From positions 47,027,501-47,091,500 of the forward strand of contig CM077595.1 in assembly GCA_039654915.1 (NCBI GenBank): DNA of 64,000 nt, in the 5' to 3' direction. This document shows positions 1-11,758 of this stretch, in pieces. Origin of the DNA: Aquilaria yunnanensis (lineage: Eukaryota > Streptophyta > Magnoliopsida > Malvales > Thymelaeaceae). How positions within the stretch are numbered: the stretch's first letter is position 1; each line of letters begins with the position of its first letter. The notes under the pieces are model-generated. The model was not told the DNA's origin and ran no database searches. It was given only the letters and a program-made list of their open reading frames with translations. A program made the translations under genes and the position numbers.

Positions 1-1022
1 TAATAACCTAGTTACATAGTTCTCACCACAATTCCCCTGCACAACAGAGTTAAGGAGAGGTTATATAATAAGTCAGGCGTAAGCTAAGGCTTACGAGGCA
101 CAAGTCGAGGGCTAGACTTGGGAGCCACGGAGTGACGCCCGTGAGGAAGTAAGAAAATTATGTGAGGAGTGGTCCTTCGGGATCCGAGCATGCATATCCA
201 TATATTTACATATATGAGAGGTCCCTCACACTGCGAGAGCCAGCAGAGAGTATGCATGAGTTATTTCATATCTGTCCACAGTTTTACTGTTGGTATGTGA
301 GGTTACCCCTTACTGAGAATCTTGGATTCTCACCCTTACTATTTTGTTGTGCAGATATAGAAGGAGTCGGGCCGAGTGACCGTTGAAGGTTACTCTGGTA
401 GTAGTTTTTGGTGCACAGGTAGAATACCTGAGTTTTGATGATTCTAGTACTTATTGTTTGGATGCTTGTTGGTCTTGCACAGTACTAACTAAATTGCTCA
501 TTGGTTACAGAGCCTAGTGAACATTGGACATAGTCAGGCATAGCTAGACCTAGTTGGGTCTAGAGGAGTCTCTAAAGCTCACCACTGGGATTCACATCCA
601 AGGTGGGAGTTAGTATGAGAAGATCTCAGTAGAGGATTTTGTATGTGTACATAGTACTCTAGTTGCCTCCCTAGTTATGAAATGAAGAGTCATGGACTAG
701 AGGATTGCTTTTTGGGCGGGGCCATTAGCTACTATATGTATGAATGCTCACGCATGTTGCTATGTGTAGTTAACTCATATAAAGGTTGATTTGTATGCTT
801 TGACTGCTCCACTTGTTTTATATGAAAAATTGTGGCCACATTAACATTTTATGGTTTTAAATAACCCGTCAAAGCATAAAGAGCATGAATATTGCATATT
901 CTAGGATAATCAACTAGTGACATGGATTTAATCCGCGCACATATCAATGAGTCCAACTGCAATCCACCGTGAGACCAAGTTCTCACAAGTGTCCTGGGCA
1001 GGGGCCAAGGACGGCCGTGTCA
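1..1022 (+). mobile_element. 3' part of a chromovirus-type LTR, cut by window edge
   Basis: The segment runs parallel to the last kilobase of the complete solo LTR at 42795-45306. Shared blocks include the CTTACTGAGAAT region near 310 and the final stretch from the tract near 850 to a CGTGTCA end at 1016-1022. Immediately to the right the sequence changes to a minus-strand gag (1023 on), so this is the right end of an LTR inserted into that gag. The left end and its target duplication lie outside the window. No coding capacity is seen. Confidence 0.8.
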
Positions 1023-1664
1023 CCTCACCAACTTATTGAATTTATGCTCATACTCAAGGACACTGAGGTTGTCCTGGCTTAGATCATCAAATTTAGCTTG
1101 TTTCATATCCTTGATAACATCACTAATGTACTACTCCTGAAACAACTAGGTGAACTCTGGCCAAGTAATTTCCATGTCTTCTCCTGGCCTCTGCCCTTCT
1201 GGATAGCATATCTATCTATGGTGCTCCTCCACCATATCTCTGCAATGCCTACCATAGACTAAGCGAATGGTCCTAGACACTTGACCAATCTCAGACCTTA
1301 GTCTTCTTCCTCTTGGATTTCTCCTATCCTCATCTGCCTCCTCAACGATTTCATCATTTGTATCTTCTATGCTTCTAGAGGGAACATATTCAGATGTGTT
1401 ACTAGTATCCTCTTCAAGTTGCTACTATGCATCCTGAACTAGTTCTACTGGAGCTATATGGACTCCCTACTATTGGGCTTGAATCAGGCTCATTAAGTTT
1501 TCATTGATTAGAGCTAAGTTCCTCTGAAGCTCTAACCAAACCTAAGGTACTTAAGGGTTTGGTACCCCCTGTTGCCCCTAATTCCTTCTATTTTGTCCAC
1601 TTCTTTGTTGCCCAGAATCAGTAGGAGGCCTTCGGGGTGGTTCCCCTTTCCTTGTTGCAACCAT
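1023..1664 (-). pseudogene. degraded gypsy gag (element G0)
   Basis: Reading minus from an ATG at 1664, the frame begins MVATRKGEPPRRPP and, with many stop codons, continues to a recognisable gag stretch ending near DNLSVLEYEHKFNKL at the left edge. That pattern is typical of the capsid part of plant Ty3/gypsy gag. The frame is cut at 1022 by the inserted LTR. The PBS at 1796-1807 and the LTR tip at 1813 lie upstream in the expected order, so this is the gag of an old minus-strand element. It is not functional. Confidence 0.75.
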
Positions 1665-1795
1665 GTTTACTTCCTACATTAATGATTCAGCATAGAGCAC
1701 ATATTAAAATCATAGGTATTTCAATGGTACATGACACTAGCAAGTGACGAAACTGAGTGCATTGCAACTATATGCTATGTACATGTATAAAACAT

Positions 1796-1807
1796 GCTCT
1801 GATACCA
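1796..1807 (-). other. primer-binding site, initiator-Met tRNA type (G0)
   Basis: The minus strand reads TGGTATCAGAGC, the plant tRNA-iMet primer complement, five bases inside an LTR end (TAACA, 1813 on the plus strand) and upstream of the gag start at 1664. Confidence 0.85.
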
Positions 1808-1812
1808 ACTAT

Positions 1813-1912
1813 TGTTACCCACTTTGGTGTAGTCCAATTATGTTGCCAAAATTGTGGATTTAGACTCCTAGGATTGGTACTGTTTTGTAGGCCATCAGAA
1901 CACTACCCTTAG
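1813..1912 (-). repeat. terminal ~100 bp of G0 5' LTR
   Basis: On the plus strand this begins TGTTACCC. It matches, in reverse, the ends of the two plus-strand LTRs at 57540-57641 and 59160-59269 (shared GATGGCCTACAGAA and GTGGGTAACA blocks). It is interrupted at 1913 by the 3' LTR end of element C1. Confidence 0.75.
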
Positions 1913-4741
1913 TGACATGGTTGCCCTCGGCCCTACACAGGAAGGAAGCCTGTCAGAAAAAGCCTCACGGTGGTTCTAATTGGCTAGTTATATTTGTGTG
2001 TGGATTAAAACTTTGTGATACTAGTTGATTAATTTAGAATATGCAGGATGCATGCTCTTTGTTCTTTGACTTAAGCTAAAAGAAATCATAAGAACATTCA
2101 CTTGGCCAAGTATTTTCACAGAAAACAAGCTCAAATAGTAAAAGTATACAAAATCAACATTTGTATTGACATTACTACACATATTAACCGTGTGAGGGTA
2201 TTCACAAAAAGTAGTCTAATGTCCCTCACCTAAGAGCAACCCTAGAGTCTAAAGCTCCAAACTTAGATACAGTAGGCAACTAGGCATAAACATATACAAG
2301 TCTCTACTACGATCCTCCTAAATAACTCCAACCTTGGAGATGAGTCCCAAGGGTGAGTCACAAAAGCCTATCCAAGTGCTGCTAGCCACTACCGGTAAGA
2401 AAATACTATAGTTAGTACTGTTACTTCACCGACAAGTAACTAAGAAAACTAGAATTATAAAGATTCCCATAACAATATACTTGTAACAAAAGACTACCAT
2501 GACAACCCAAAGTGGTTATCTGGCTCAACACGATCAGAATCTGCACAACATAAGATAAGGGAGTGAGAATTTTGTAATTCTCAATAAGGGATCTTCACCT
2601 ACAAGAAAAATGCTAAGGACAACACATATATCATCATATGTAATCTGTTGCAAAGCTCATATAGCGTGAGGCTGAAACTATACACATATGTTTCAATCCC
2701 TCGGTACTTGTCCTCTACCTAGCCCTTGAAAGCATTGCTTACTAGCCTAAGTAGTGAAGTTCATCACTAGTTGAACCTCTCTTATGTTGTACAGGGGCAC
2801 TATGGTAGGACTGATATTTCCTAGGTCCCGAAGAACCTACTAGGTGTACTAAGGTTTCCTCATCGAGGCCTTGAAGTTGAAGGTGCAACTAAGGTCTCAA
2901 TGGTGCTAAACCTTCCACCTCCTATAACGGTGTATTTGTTATGGCCTATGAACTAATTTTCTCATGAGGTATAACTACCATTTACAAAGGTCTGAGAAAA
3001 CCCTAGATCATGAGAGAGCTTTTTGATGTTTTAGAGTGCACTTGTACCATTTCAACCCTTAGGCACCCTTTGGACCACCCTGCCCTCCCCCGGATACTAT
3101 TTTAAAAAGCTGAATTTTGCTGACAAATGAGTCTAGGGCCTAGGTGCCAGGAGGGGTGTCTTTCGGGCCTAGGCACCAGGAGCACCCTGCTCTACAGATA
3201 GAAAAATGCAGCCTAGGTGGTGAGGCGCCAGGACCTCATCTCCAAAACCTCAAAAACATCCTCATAAGCCTCTTTGGAGACTTCCTATGAGTTTAAGGCA
3301 TATAATGGATCCTTAAACTCATCATAAGCTTGTAAAATAACTTGCATAGGCCACAAATACACCATCACAACACAACTATGATGCATTAAAACATCATCCC
3401 AACCTCAAATTCAAGCCTAGTACACCATAATTGAACTTTCCCACTAACTAATGCTATTGCCTAAACTACTTGAATTCATCAAGTAATAGCACTCCAAGAG
3501 CATTAATCAACCTTAAAACCATAAATCCATTACCTCAATTTCATATACCAAGCAAGGATTAGCCAACCATTCAACAAGAACAAAGCTCGACAAAGTTTAA
3601 CCTAAGTTCCAAGCAACCCAAGTGATGCCCATCAGCATCATCTCCACTGTGTGTCGTGGTGAATGTGGCAGGGACTTCAGGTGGCACGGTGAGGCCGAGA
3701 AGGACTTCCGGTATGGAAGAGAGCCCAAAATAGGGGTTGCTCAGGAGGACCTGCCTGAAACATTCAGAAAACAGGGGTTAGGAGGTCCCCAGAGTGATTT
3801 TCTGGGGAGGAGCCTCCGACGCCCAAGTCAGTGATTTAGGGGATAGAGAGGGAGTACTCAGGGCAAAAAGGTTCTTGCTTGCCGTGTCCTCTTGAGGGTG
3901 GAAAGAAGAGGGAGAGAGAGAGTGTGTGTGTCCATGCCCAATGATGGTCATTCCCTTGAAATATATAAGAGGGGGTGAGCCCTTCGGATTGTGACATGTG
4001 TATGGACGGATGTCATCCATACTTCTGGGCGTGGGGGCCCCTAGCCGCCTGCAGGCTCCTCGGGCCATGAGCTACGACAAGCGTAGCCCTACGTGATAGG
4101 ACGTGGGTAGTGGCGGCATGCAGGGTGACTTGGGCGGAATGTCAGAGACTCCTTGATGGATCCTGACGTACCTTCGAGGTCCCCCTGGTCGATGTCCACC
4201 TTCCGGGTGAGGGGCCTTTTGCCAGGGTTGTACTGGTTCGTTGGGGGATTCCCTGGCTTCGAAGTTACTCCTTCGGGGGCTTTCCCCTACAGAAGATGGC
4301 TGGTCCTTCTCCCCCGAAGTTGGTTTGGTCGTCTTCCCGATGGAGGCGATACTTCGAGGTTGGTATTGGCGGGCTACCGAGATCGTGTACCTCAGGAGTT
4401 TGACTTCCTCTTTTTCAAGGGCCTCTGGTGACCAGGGCGATAGCACTTCAGCTATCACCAAGAGAAATGGCACAAATCTTTAACACTTAAGCAAATCTTT
4501 GGGTTTTAAGCAAGGTTTATGCTTCAAAACACGTTTTTCACTCTCGAGTCTCAACCCAATAACTTGGGATGCAAAATTACCATTTTGCCCCTGTCTTCTT
4601 TTGGTGGCATAAACTACTCGGAACCTAGTTAACTTTGTCCAAGTTACTAATCCTTGCCTAGTTGACTTGATATAAGGTATTAAACTAGGAATTAAATTAT
4701 TACCTCCCTTAGTTGAGTTTGTCGCTAGGAGGGCCATAACA
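1913..4741 (-). repeat. C1 3' LTR, interrupted by a Tat solo LTR
   Basis: It ends TGTCA at 1913 (minus sense) and begins TGTTATGGCC at 4741. The start resembles the TGTTACGGCC start of the solo LTR at 42795. The 1913-3400 part aligns with 28765-30237, the 5' LTR of the same element. Without the insertion at 3623-4462 it is about 2.0 kb. Confidence 0.82.
3623..4457 (-). mobile_element. Tat solo LTR, TSD CCAAG
   Basis: It is bounded on the plus strand by TGATGCCC at 3623 and GCTATCA at 4457, the reverse of the Tat LTR ends. CCAAG flanks it on both sides (3618-3622 and 4458-4462). It contains the reverse of the Tat GACTTGGGCGTCGGAGGC block near 3810. An 835 bp LTR without internal sequence and with a perfect duplication is a solo LTR left by LTR-LTR recombination. 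Confidence 0.92.
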
Positions 4742-5142
4742 TGTTGCACACCTTTTGGAATTTGGTGCTCCATATTCCGCTGTGATAGCCGAAGAGCTAT
4801 CGCCCCCTAAAGGACTTTGCGTGTGCGCACCACCCCTAGCCAGCGCATCACCTTCGGTCGAAACAGACACGACAAAACTTTGGCAAAGAGAGGGCCACAA
4901 CACCCTCGGGCAAGCCGGATAGGCGCTAGCCTCAGGAAACCCAAGGGACTAACTTCAGGCAGAAAGGGTCACCACCCTCCTCGAGGGTGAGCTCACGCCA
5001 ACCTCACGTGTCCAAAACCACTTTCGGATACGCTTTCAGCCACCCTTGGGGCATGCACACAAAGTGCCATCATCAGGTACCCGAGCCTGACCTCGGGAGA
5101 GCCCAACCGAAGGTGCCTCATGCAAACAAGGGACCTCCCTAC

Positions 5143-5273
5143 TGATAGCCGAGGTACCGAACACACTCCGAACCCATAGGCTCGAAGAAAACACCAACCT
5201 CGGAAGGGAAAACACCTACCACGAAGGGAAGGGTGTTCGGCCTCCCGAAATCTGGCCTCGGCATTTCTCCAAT
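5143..5273 (+). repeat. T1 5' LTR remnant
   Basis: It begins TGATAGCCGAGGTACCGA and matches the first ~130 bp of the T1 3' LTR at 7597 with few differences. It stops in a CCAAT shared with the copia LTR that follows (5269-5273). Confidence 0.85.
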
Positions 5274-5713
5274 AGTTGAGCCATTATGAAGCCTGAAATT
5301 AAAGCGTAATTGGATTAGGGCTTTGAAACCTATTAGGCCTGGAAGTTGAGTCTCACTATAATACAACTTCTAGTGAGAAATTCGCAGGTCTCCTTGCCCT
5401 AGCGTCCCAAAAGGACAGCCACACTCTTCTCTTGCAATTCCTTGGAGGACGCAAGCTAGCACTGCGAGCAGAAGAGAAACGCATCTGCCGGGACATGGTG
5501 GAAGCGTGGTGATCCCGAGAGGCTCGTGTGGATACCATAGAGAGCCTGAACACGTCAACTGTTCAGGTTTTGTGATTCGACTCTACAGTTGAGTGAAAGA
5601 TCTCAACCGAAAATTAGGTATGAAAATTTTTGAACACCCGGTTTACCCCGTTTCACTTGGATCCTAGAGGGTTTCGATTAAATTCCGCTGCGCTGTTTCG
5701 CTCCCGAAACCCA
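5274..5713 (+). repeat. copia LTR fragment (distal third) inside T1
   Basis: It matches the region 62509-62948 of the complete plus-strand copia LTR, including the AGTTGAGTCTCACTATAA block and the GGTATGAAAATTTT block. The expected CCCAACA end is replaced by CCCATTAAAAG, so both edges are broken. Confidence 0.85.
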
Positions 5714-6868
5714 TTAAAAGAAAGAGCAGGAGATTGATCCTGCACCTCCACAATGACTTCGGGAGGGGGAGGAGTAATAGCCCTAGCCTTCTTGGCCCTA
5801 GAAGGACCGCTGCCGCTTATCTTCTTCCTCTTAGTAGGCGCCTTCTTGCGCATCTGCTCCCCCATTTTGACCTGCATGAGGAAGAGCGACTTGTAAAAAT
5901 CAGCAGATTGATCGCCCATCTCTGCAAAAGGAAAAAGTATTAGCGTAAGTCCAAAAGGAAAAAAGGTATCAAAACCAGGAAAGAGACTTACTTTCGGCAA
6001 AATACTCATATGTGATCTCACCTCGAAGGAGCATGACTATCCAAGCCTCTTTTCCCAGAAGAACGGGCACGGGCATCCCGAGATCACTCTTGTGCGCGTT
6101 CACTACTCCCACCTCCCTAAGGACCTCCTCGGTCATGAGGTCCCACTTGATGGGAAAAAGGTAAAATGAACGTGGAGGGACCTCGGCGTCCCAGTTTGCC
6201 ACGGCCCGGATGAGCCTATCAAATTGATCAAACTCAACAGCCAGCTCCGTAGTCAGGAGTTTCCGGGGGTCAACGACGTCCATCTTCAGGGTCCCCGAAG
6301 CCCATCTGGTGGGGACATGATGCCAAAGTTCGGGGACTGGCAGGAAGAAAAAATTCTTCTGCCACCCCCGCCAGCTATCCTTGTTGTCAAAGGTGAAGGT
6401 AAACTTTTTGGTTCCGGACCCTCGGGGAAGCAGGAAATAAAAACCTCCCTTCGAGACCGGGTGGAGTTTGTAGTACTGCATGAAGAAAAGAAAGTGGATC
6501 TTTATCTTAAACACCCCACACATGCAGAGAAAAGAATTGAAGTAGGAGTAAGAATTTGGGGGAAGTTGGTTCACGGTGATCCCGTGGAATTTGCAAAATT
6601 CACAGATTACGCGGTGAGGAGGGTACCGAAGACCGGCTTTCAATTGTGCTCGGTAAACAGTAACCTCATGCGAATCTGACATAAAGCCGTAGGTGCCCGG
6701 GATGGGCAACCTCGGGACGAGATAGGAAGGAAGGTAATACTAGGCCATCCACTTCCTCACCTTCTCCGGAGTGGTAGTACAAGGATGAGATTTGAGAGGA
6801 AGAAAACTCTCGGGGAGAGGTTGGATAGTTAGCAACGGGGTCGGATTCAACGGGGTCGAATCTGACAT
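5714..6868 (-). pseudogene. T1 copy of the Tat antisense gene (exon 1 and part of exon 2)
   Basis: The start ATG is at 6868 (MSDSTPLNP) and exon 1 runs to 5992. The donor GTAAGT is at 5991, and a 70 bp intron ends in CAG at 5922. Exon 2 starts AGATGGGCGATC at 5921 and is cut at 5713 by the copia fragment. Exon 1 carries the conserved blocks QLKAGLRYPP, CEFCKFHGI, FFMQYYKLHP, GGFYFLLPRGSG and DSWRGWQ seen in the T2 and T3 copies. One TAG codon interrupts exon 1 near 6740. The intron position and phase are the same as in the other two copies. The function is unknown; the domain resembles the plant 'putative gypsy type transposon' family (PF04195 as I recall). Confidence 0.85.
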
Positions 6869-7143
6869 TTTTTACAAAAGAAAAAGGATGACTCCGAAAA
6901 GGGTAAGGAAACAAAAAGACTTCAGAAAAATGACCTCGAAAGAGAGAAGAGAAAAGAATTTCAGAAGGGAGCACCCACCAAAGGTTTTGCCGAAAATCAA
7001 AATTACTGAACGCCGCCGCGAAAATTGCCGGAGATCGTTCCGTCGCAGAAACCGCCACCGGAAAGAAGGAGAAAGGCAAAAAAAGGCTTTAGAGCAGATG
7101 AGAGAAAAAGCAGAGAGTGAGGCAAAGAGTGAGGTGAAAGGCG

Positions 7144-7151
7144 CTTATATA
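7144..7151 (-). promoter_or_regulatory. TATA box of the T1 antisense gene
   Basis: The minus strand reads TATATAAG about 280 nt upstream of the antisense ATG at 6868. T2 and T3 have TATA boxes at the matching place. Confidence 0.6.
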
Positions 7152-7596
7152 GACCGAAGAAGGTAAGCAAAATGGCATCATTATTATTCCTCGAAGGCGC
7201 AACGGCCTCATTATTACTTCTCGAAAGACAAAGAGATGCCATCAGCATGACTGGTGTAACTATTCCACCATCCACTAGCGGTCGCGTGTCATCCAACGCG
7301 AAGAACTAGGACACGCCCCTCTGACATCGTGAAAAACCAGGCACGCTTATCCATAACTGACACGTTTGACCAAAGGATGCGACGGTTCACAAACCTACAG
7401 CAAAAAAAGCAAAAGCAAAAGCTGCACGTGCCCCAAGGTCACAGAAAGAACAAGGGAAGGGTATCTCAGCTATAAAAGAACGCCTTCTGAAGAAGAGCAA
7501 CTTCTTGAGTAGAGCTCCAACCACGAGTTCGACAAAGAAGCCTTCGCAAAAGCATAAAGCCGAAGTCTCCACTTCGACTTCCCGGAGGGGGGCATG

Positions 7597-8390
7597 TGAT
7601 AGCCGAGGTACCGATCACCCTTCGAACCCACAGGCTCGAAGAAAACACCAACCTCAGAAGGGAAATCACCTACCACGAAGGGAAAGGTGTTCAGCCTCCC
7701 GAAATCCGGCCTTGGCATTTCTCCAATCCTGGAAACGACAGTGCCAACCTCGGGGGGGGCGAGTAACCCATCCTCAGAATTGAGGGTGCCTCCGAGAAAG
7801 GTTACCCTCGGGAAATAGGCCCTTGCGATGCTAAAGTGACCTCGGAAGACAAATTCCCCGAAGTGGTCTCCCCTACCAAAAGGGGACCTCGGGAGTACGA
7901 CATAAGCATTTAAGGAGCCTCTGACACATCCCCGATAATCCGCCCCGGCCATGCCCTGACACGCCATTTGTAGGGACACTCTAGCACGTCACTCTCGGGT
8001 TCACTAGACTCCTAGCCCAGAGGCCAATGTCCTGCTAGGAGTCCCCTGTTGCCCAAAAGACATGGAACGCATCCCGCTGAACACGAGTCATGATCTGGGC
8101 TGGCCACACAGGAAGAACTATTACTATTCGCCCCTCTATATGAACTCGGTAATTATTCCAGGTAAAGGAGGAGGACATTACTTGAGACAATATAATCCTT
8201 TGCTCTTTATCATCTCGTGACCTCCAAAAATACTCACTTGGGCGTCGGAGGCTCCGGGGACCACCTAACCCTTACTCTCTGTGATTTCCAGGTGATCCAC
8301 ATAGAGCGCTATTCTTTCAGACTCATTTGTACTGTCAGAAGTTCCTGCCACAGTCACCATGACACACACTGGAGATGCTGAAGGGCATCA
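7597..8390 (+). repeat. T1 3' LTR
   Basis: It begins TGATAGCCGAGG after a polypurine tract and ends GGGCATCA, followed by the TSD CCTAC. It contains the family TTGGGCGTCGGAGGC block near 8240. The start codon of the Tat gag leader is present near its end (8351). Confidence 0.9.
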
Positions 8391-8628
8391 CCTACAAAGG
8401 AGCTCACCTCCCCGAATGAGCTTTGCACTCCGACGGAGTCCGGTCCCCCGAAAAGGCCACGTGGGCGTATGACAAAATGACTGAGGAGCCTCTGACACGC
8501 CGCCATCGTATAGTCCCTAACATGCCACCCTCAGACACATTCTGACACGTCACCCTAGGCTCTTGACTAGGCGGCCTATGGCCGCTAGAGGCCCCCCTCT
8601 CCCGAGGTACGGACCACATTCGACCGAA

Positions 8629-8691
8629 CACGTGTCATGATCTAGGCAGGCTCTAGCAAATGGACTTCTCCTGTACACCTTCGTATAAATA
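8629..8691 (+). promoter_or_regulatory. Tat LTR promoter module (CACGTG and TATAAATA)
   Basis: CACGTG at 8629-8634 continues into TCATGATC, and TATAAATA is at 8684-8691. The same pair is found in the other Tat LTRs of the window (15065/15119, 39120/39153, and reversed at 22894 and 37129). It lies in the right half of the split solo LTR. Confidence 0.6.
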
Positions 8692-8955
8692 TTCAGGAAA
8701 TACCCCAGGTAAGGGGATCCGACTAAAAAGGAGAAATCTATCCACTCCCTACTTATTCTCCATTTCCAAACACTGACTTGGGCATCGGAGGTTCCTCCCC
8801 TGGAAAATACTTCGGGGAGCTCCTGACCCTTGCTTTTCTGATCCCTTGCAGCCCTCCTCCCACCGGAGACCTCTCATCCAGGCGTTCCCTCACCAGAAGT
8901 TCCTGCTTCAGGCTTACCATGTTGCACAACGAAGATGTGGGAGGCCATCATGCTG

Positions 8956-11758
8956 CAATTGAGGAAAATCACTAGGATACCCTTTCAGGATATCCTACTC
9001 CATTTCCCAAGTGGCTTCTTCTTCACTATGGTTTGACCAAAGGGTCTTAACCATTGGAATCCACTTGGTTCGGAGTTTCTTAACTTGCCTATCAAGGATC
9101 TTAACTAGCCTTTCCTCATAGGTCAAGTCCTCCTGGATGGGAAGCACTGATGGGTTAACTACTTGTGCTATATCAAATATGCACTTCTTTAAAAGACTAA
9201 CGTGAAACATATTGTGCACTTGGGACAAGTTAGGTGGTAACGCCAATCGATATGCAACTTTCCCTACTTTCTCTAGGATCTCATAGGGTCCAATATAAGT
9301 AGGGGCTAGTTTAGCCCTTTGCCCAAATCGGGCTACTCCCTTCATAAGAGATACGTTGAGAAGTACTTTATCACCGACTTCAAAACTCAAATCTCGTCCT
9401 CTCAAATTTGCATACTTACTTTGCCAATCGTTTCCAACTCTAATCCATTTCTAGATTAATCAAATCTTAGCCGTAGTGTCAACAATGATCTTAAGACTGA
9501 CAACTACCCTATTTGTAGGGTCTGCCCAACAATGGGGCGTCATGCATCGCCTACCATACAAAGCTTCATATGGTGCCATACCTACAATAGTTTAATGACT
9601 ATTATTGTAAGCAAACTCAATGAGTGGTAAGTGTTGATCCCAATCACCTCTGAAGTCTACGGGACACATACGTAACATGTCCTCTAAGGTTTGTATCACT
9701 CTCTTAGACTACTCATCAGTCTGAGGATGAAAAGTAGTACTAAGATTAACCATACTTCCTAACACCCCTTGGAAAGCGTTCCAAAATGTTCATACAAATC
9801 GGGGATCCCTATCAGATATGATCTAATCTGGTATGCCATGTAACCTTACGATCTCCTTAATATACAACTGAGCTAACCTTTCCAATGTATAGGTAATTTT
9901 TACGGGAAAAAAGTGCGCTAATTTAGTCAACATATCGACCACTACCCATATTGCATCATGCTGATTTTGGGTATTTGGTAACCTCACTAGGAAATCCATT
10001 ATGAGGGATCCCTACTTATTTTCTAGGAGAGGTAAACTTGGAAGAGTATCTGCTGGCTTCTGATGCTCAGCTTTTACCATTTGGCATATCAAGCATTTAG
10101 CTACCTTCATGAATACTTAGTCTACTAATACGTGCCTCCTACAAGACTTGCTGCCTAAGTCCATTTACATTCAGCACATAGACTCGATCTCTATGGTGTA
10201 GTATTCCATCTTTGTACTGAAACTCCTTTCTTATAGTACCAAACTTCTCTTCACCTGAAATTTTTTTCAACAATGGATCCTTACTCTAAGCCTCATTGAC
10301 CTAAGCCAACCAAGCTGACTGAATCTCCAAAGTGTAGTCTAGGGACCTTTCTCGGTCTTGCCAAAACTCATGTAAGATGGAGAAACAATCCCCCAATGTT
10401 CTTCTCGAGGAACTTGTACCCTGATCCTCAGATAGGACTATTCCTGTGTACTTCTGACTAAGAGCATCTGCCACCACATTTCCTTTCCCCATGCAGTACT
10501 CAATTGAGCAATCACAATCCTTTGTGTATTCAATCCACCGACATTGCCTCATGTTCAACTCTTTTTGAGTGAACAAGTGTTTTAAACCCTTATGGTCCGG
10601 GAAAATTCAGAATGATCTTCCCATCAAGTAGTGCGTCCAAAGCTTACGAGCGAAGACTACCACCACTAGCTCAACGTCAAGAACTGGGTAGTTCAACTCA
10701 TTAGGCCTTAACTACCTTGAGCCATATGTGATCACCTGATTTTCTTGCAGTAATACACACCCCAAACCAGAACCTGATGCATCTGTGTACACTATGAAAT
10801 CCTTGTTCGTGTCTGGCAGAATGAGTATTGGCATGCTTGTCAACCTCTTCTTCAACTCCAAGTAAGCCTCCTTACACTTCGGTGTCCAATCAAACTTCTT
10901 AACTTCCTTGGTCAAGGCTATCAATGGTCTTGCTATCATAGAGAATTTCTCTATGAACCTCCTGTAGTAGCCTGCCAAGCCCAAGAAGCTCCGTACCTCT
11001 GTAGCTATAGTTGACCTCTTCCACTCGACTGCTGCCTGAACCTTCTTGGGGTCAACTGCCAACCCTTGGGGACTAACAATGTGTCCCAAAAACTATATCT
11101 TCTCAGACCAAAACTCATACCTGGACAACTTTGCATAGTACTAATTATCCTTTAGCACTTGCAAAACTATCCTAAGGTGCTCCTCATGCTCTTGGGAAAA
11201 CTACGAGTATACCAAGATATCATCAATGAAGACTTCAACAAACTGATCCAAGAAAGGTTTGAACATCTTATTCATGGCTTCCATGAATACTACCAGGGCA
11301 TTGGTCATACCAAATGGCATAATTGTATACTCATAGTGCCTGCATCTTGTCTTAAAGGCAATCTTTAGGATATCTTGCTCCTGAACTTTGATCTAGAAGT
11401 ATCCAGACTGGAGGTCAATCCTAGTGAACACCTTCATTCTCCTTAGCCTATCAAACAGATCATCGATCCTAGGAAGTGGATACTTCTATTTCACTATCAC
11501 TGCATTCAACCTTTTGCAATCGATGCATAATATCAAAGTTTCATCCTTCTTGTTCACAAACAACATTGGGGCTCCCCACGGTGACACACTAGGCCTTATA
11601 AAGCCTTTCTATAATAGTTCCTCCAACTGCTTCTTCAGCTCATCCATTTTTGGAGCTAACATTCGGTAAGGAGGTATTAAAATTGGTTCTGCTCCAGGCT
11701 AATGGAAAACTCGGTGTCCTGCTTGGGTGGTAAAACATGGAAATCCACTAGGAACACC
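8956..11758 (-). pseudogene. C1 pol: RT, RNase H, integrase, chromodomain-like end
   Basis: From right to left on the minus strand: reverse transcriptase with the catalytic FIDDILVYS near 11205-11230; the RT-RNase H join [15 protein letters not shown] and [13 protein letters not shown] (11089-10712); RNase H with [10 protein letters not shown] (about 10770) and the [13 protein letters not shown] end (10490); a degraded zinc finger and integrase core (10300-9550, with APYEALYG near 9560); then the integrase C-terminus with LSFEVGDKVLL, YIGPYEILEKVG and LPPNLSQVHNMFHVS; and finally a chromodomain-like tail with ILDRQVKKLRTKWIP and EEATWE (8995-9405). Several frameshifts and stops are present, chiefly in the integrase. 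The RT N-terminus is cut at 11758 by a solo LTR. Confidence 0.88.

Larger units (their letters stand above)
5143..8390 (+). mobile_element. collapsed Tat element T1, TSD CCTAC
   Basis: CCTAC lies at 5138-5142 and 8391-8395. Only the first ~130 bp of the 5' LTR, a copia LTR fragment, the distal part of the antisense gene and the complete 3' LTR remain; gag and pol are gone. The polypurine tract just before the 3' LTR (GGAGGGGGGCATG at 7584-7596) fits the family. A deletion from within the 5' LTR into a copia insertion explains the structure. Confidence 0.88.
4783..8950 (+). mobile_element. Tat solo LTR split by element T1
   Basis: The left half is 4783-5142 (begins TGATAGCCGAAGAGC) and the right half is 8396-8950 (ends GGCCATCA). 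Together they make a normal LTR of about 915 bp. Flanks are CGCTG (4778-4782) and TGCTG (8951-8955), a target duplication differing by one C-to-T change. It sits in the short 3' untranslated part of C1 between the pol end and the C1 3' LTR. Confidence 0.87.

Noticed and set aside
1913..4741. Solo LTR rather than the C1 3' LTR
   Set aside because: Its upstream side continues into the C1 3' untranslated part and pol end once the Tat insertion is removed, and its flanks show no duplication.
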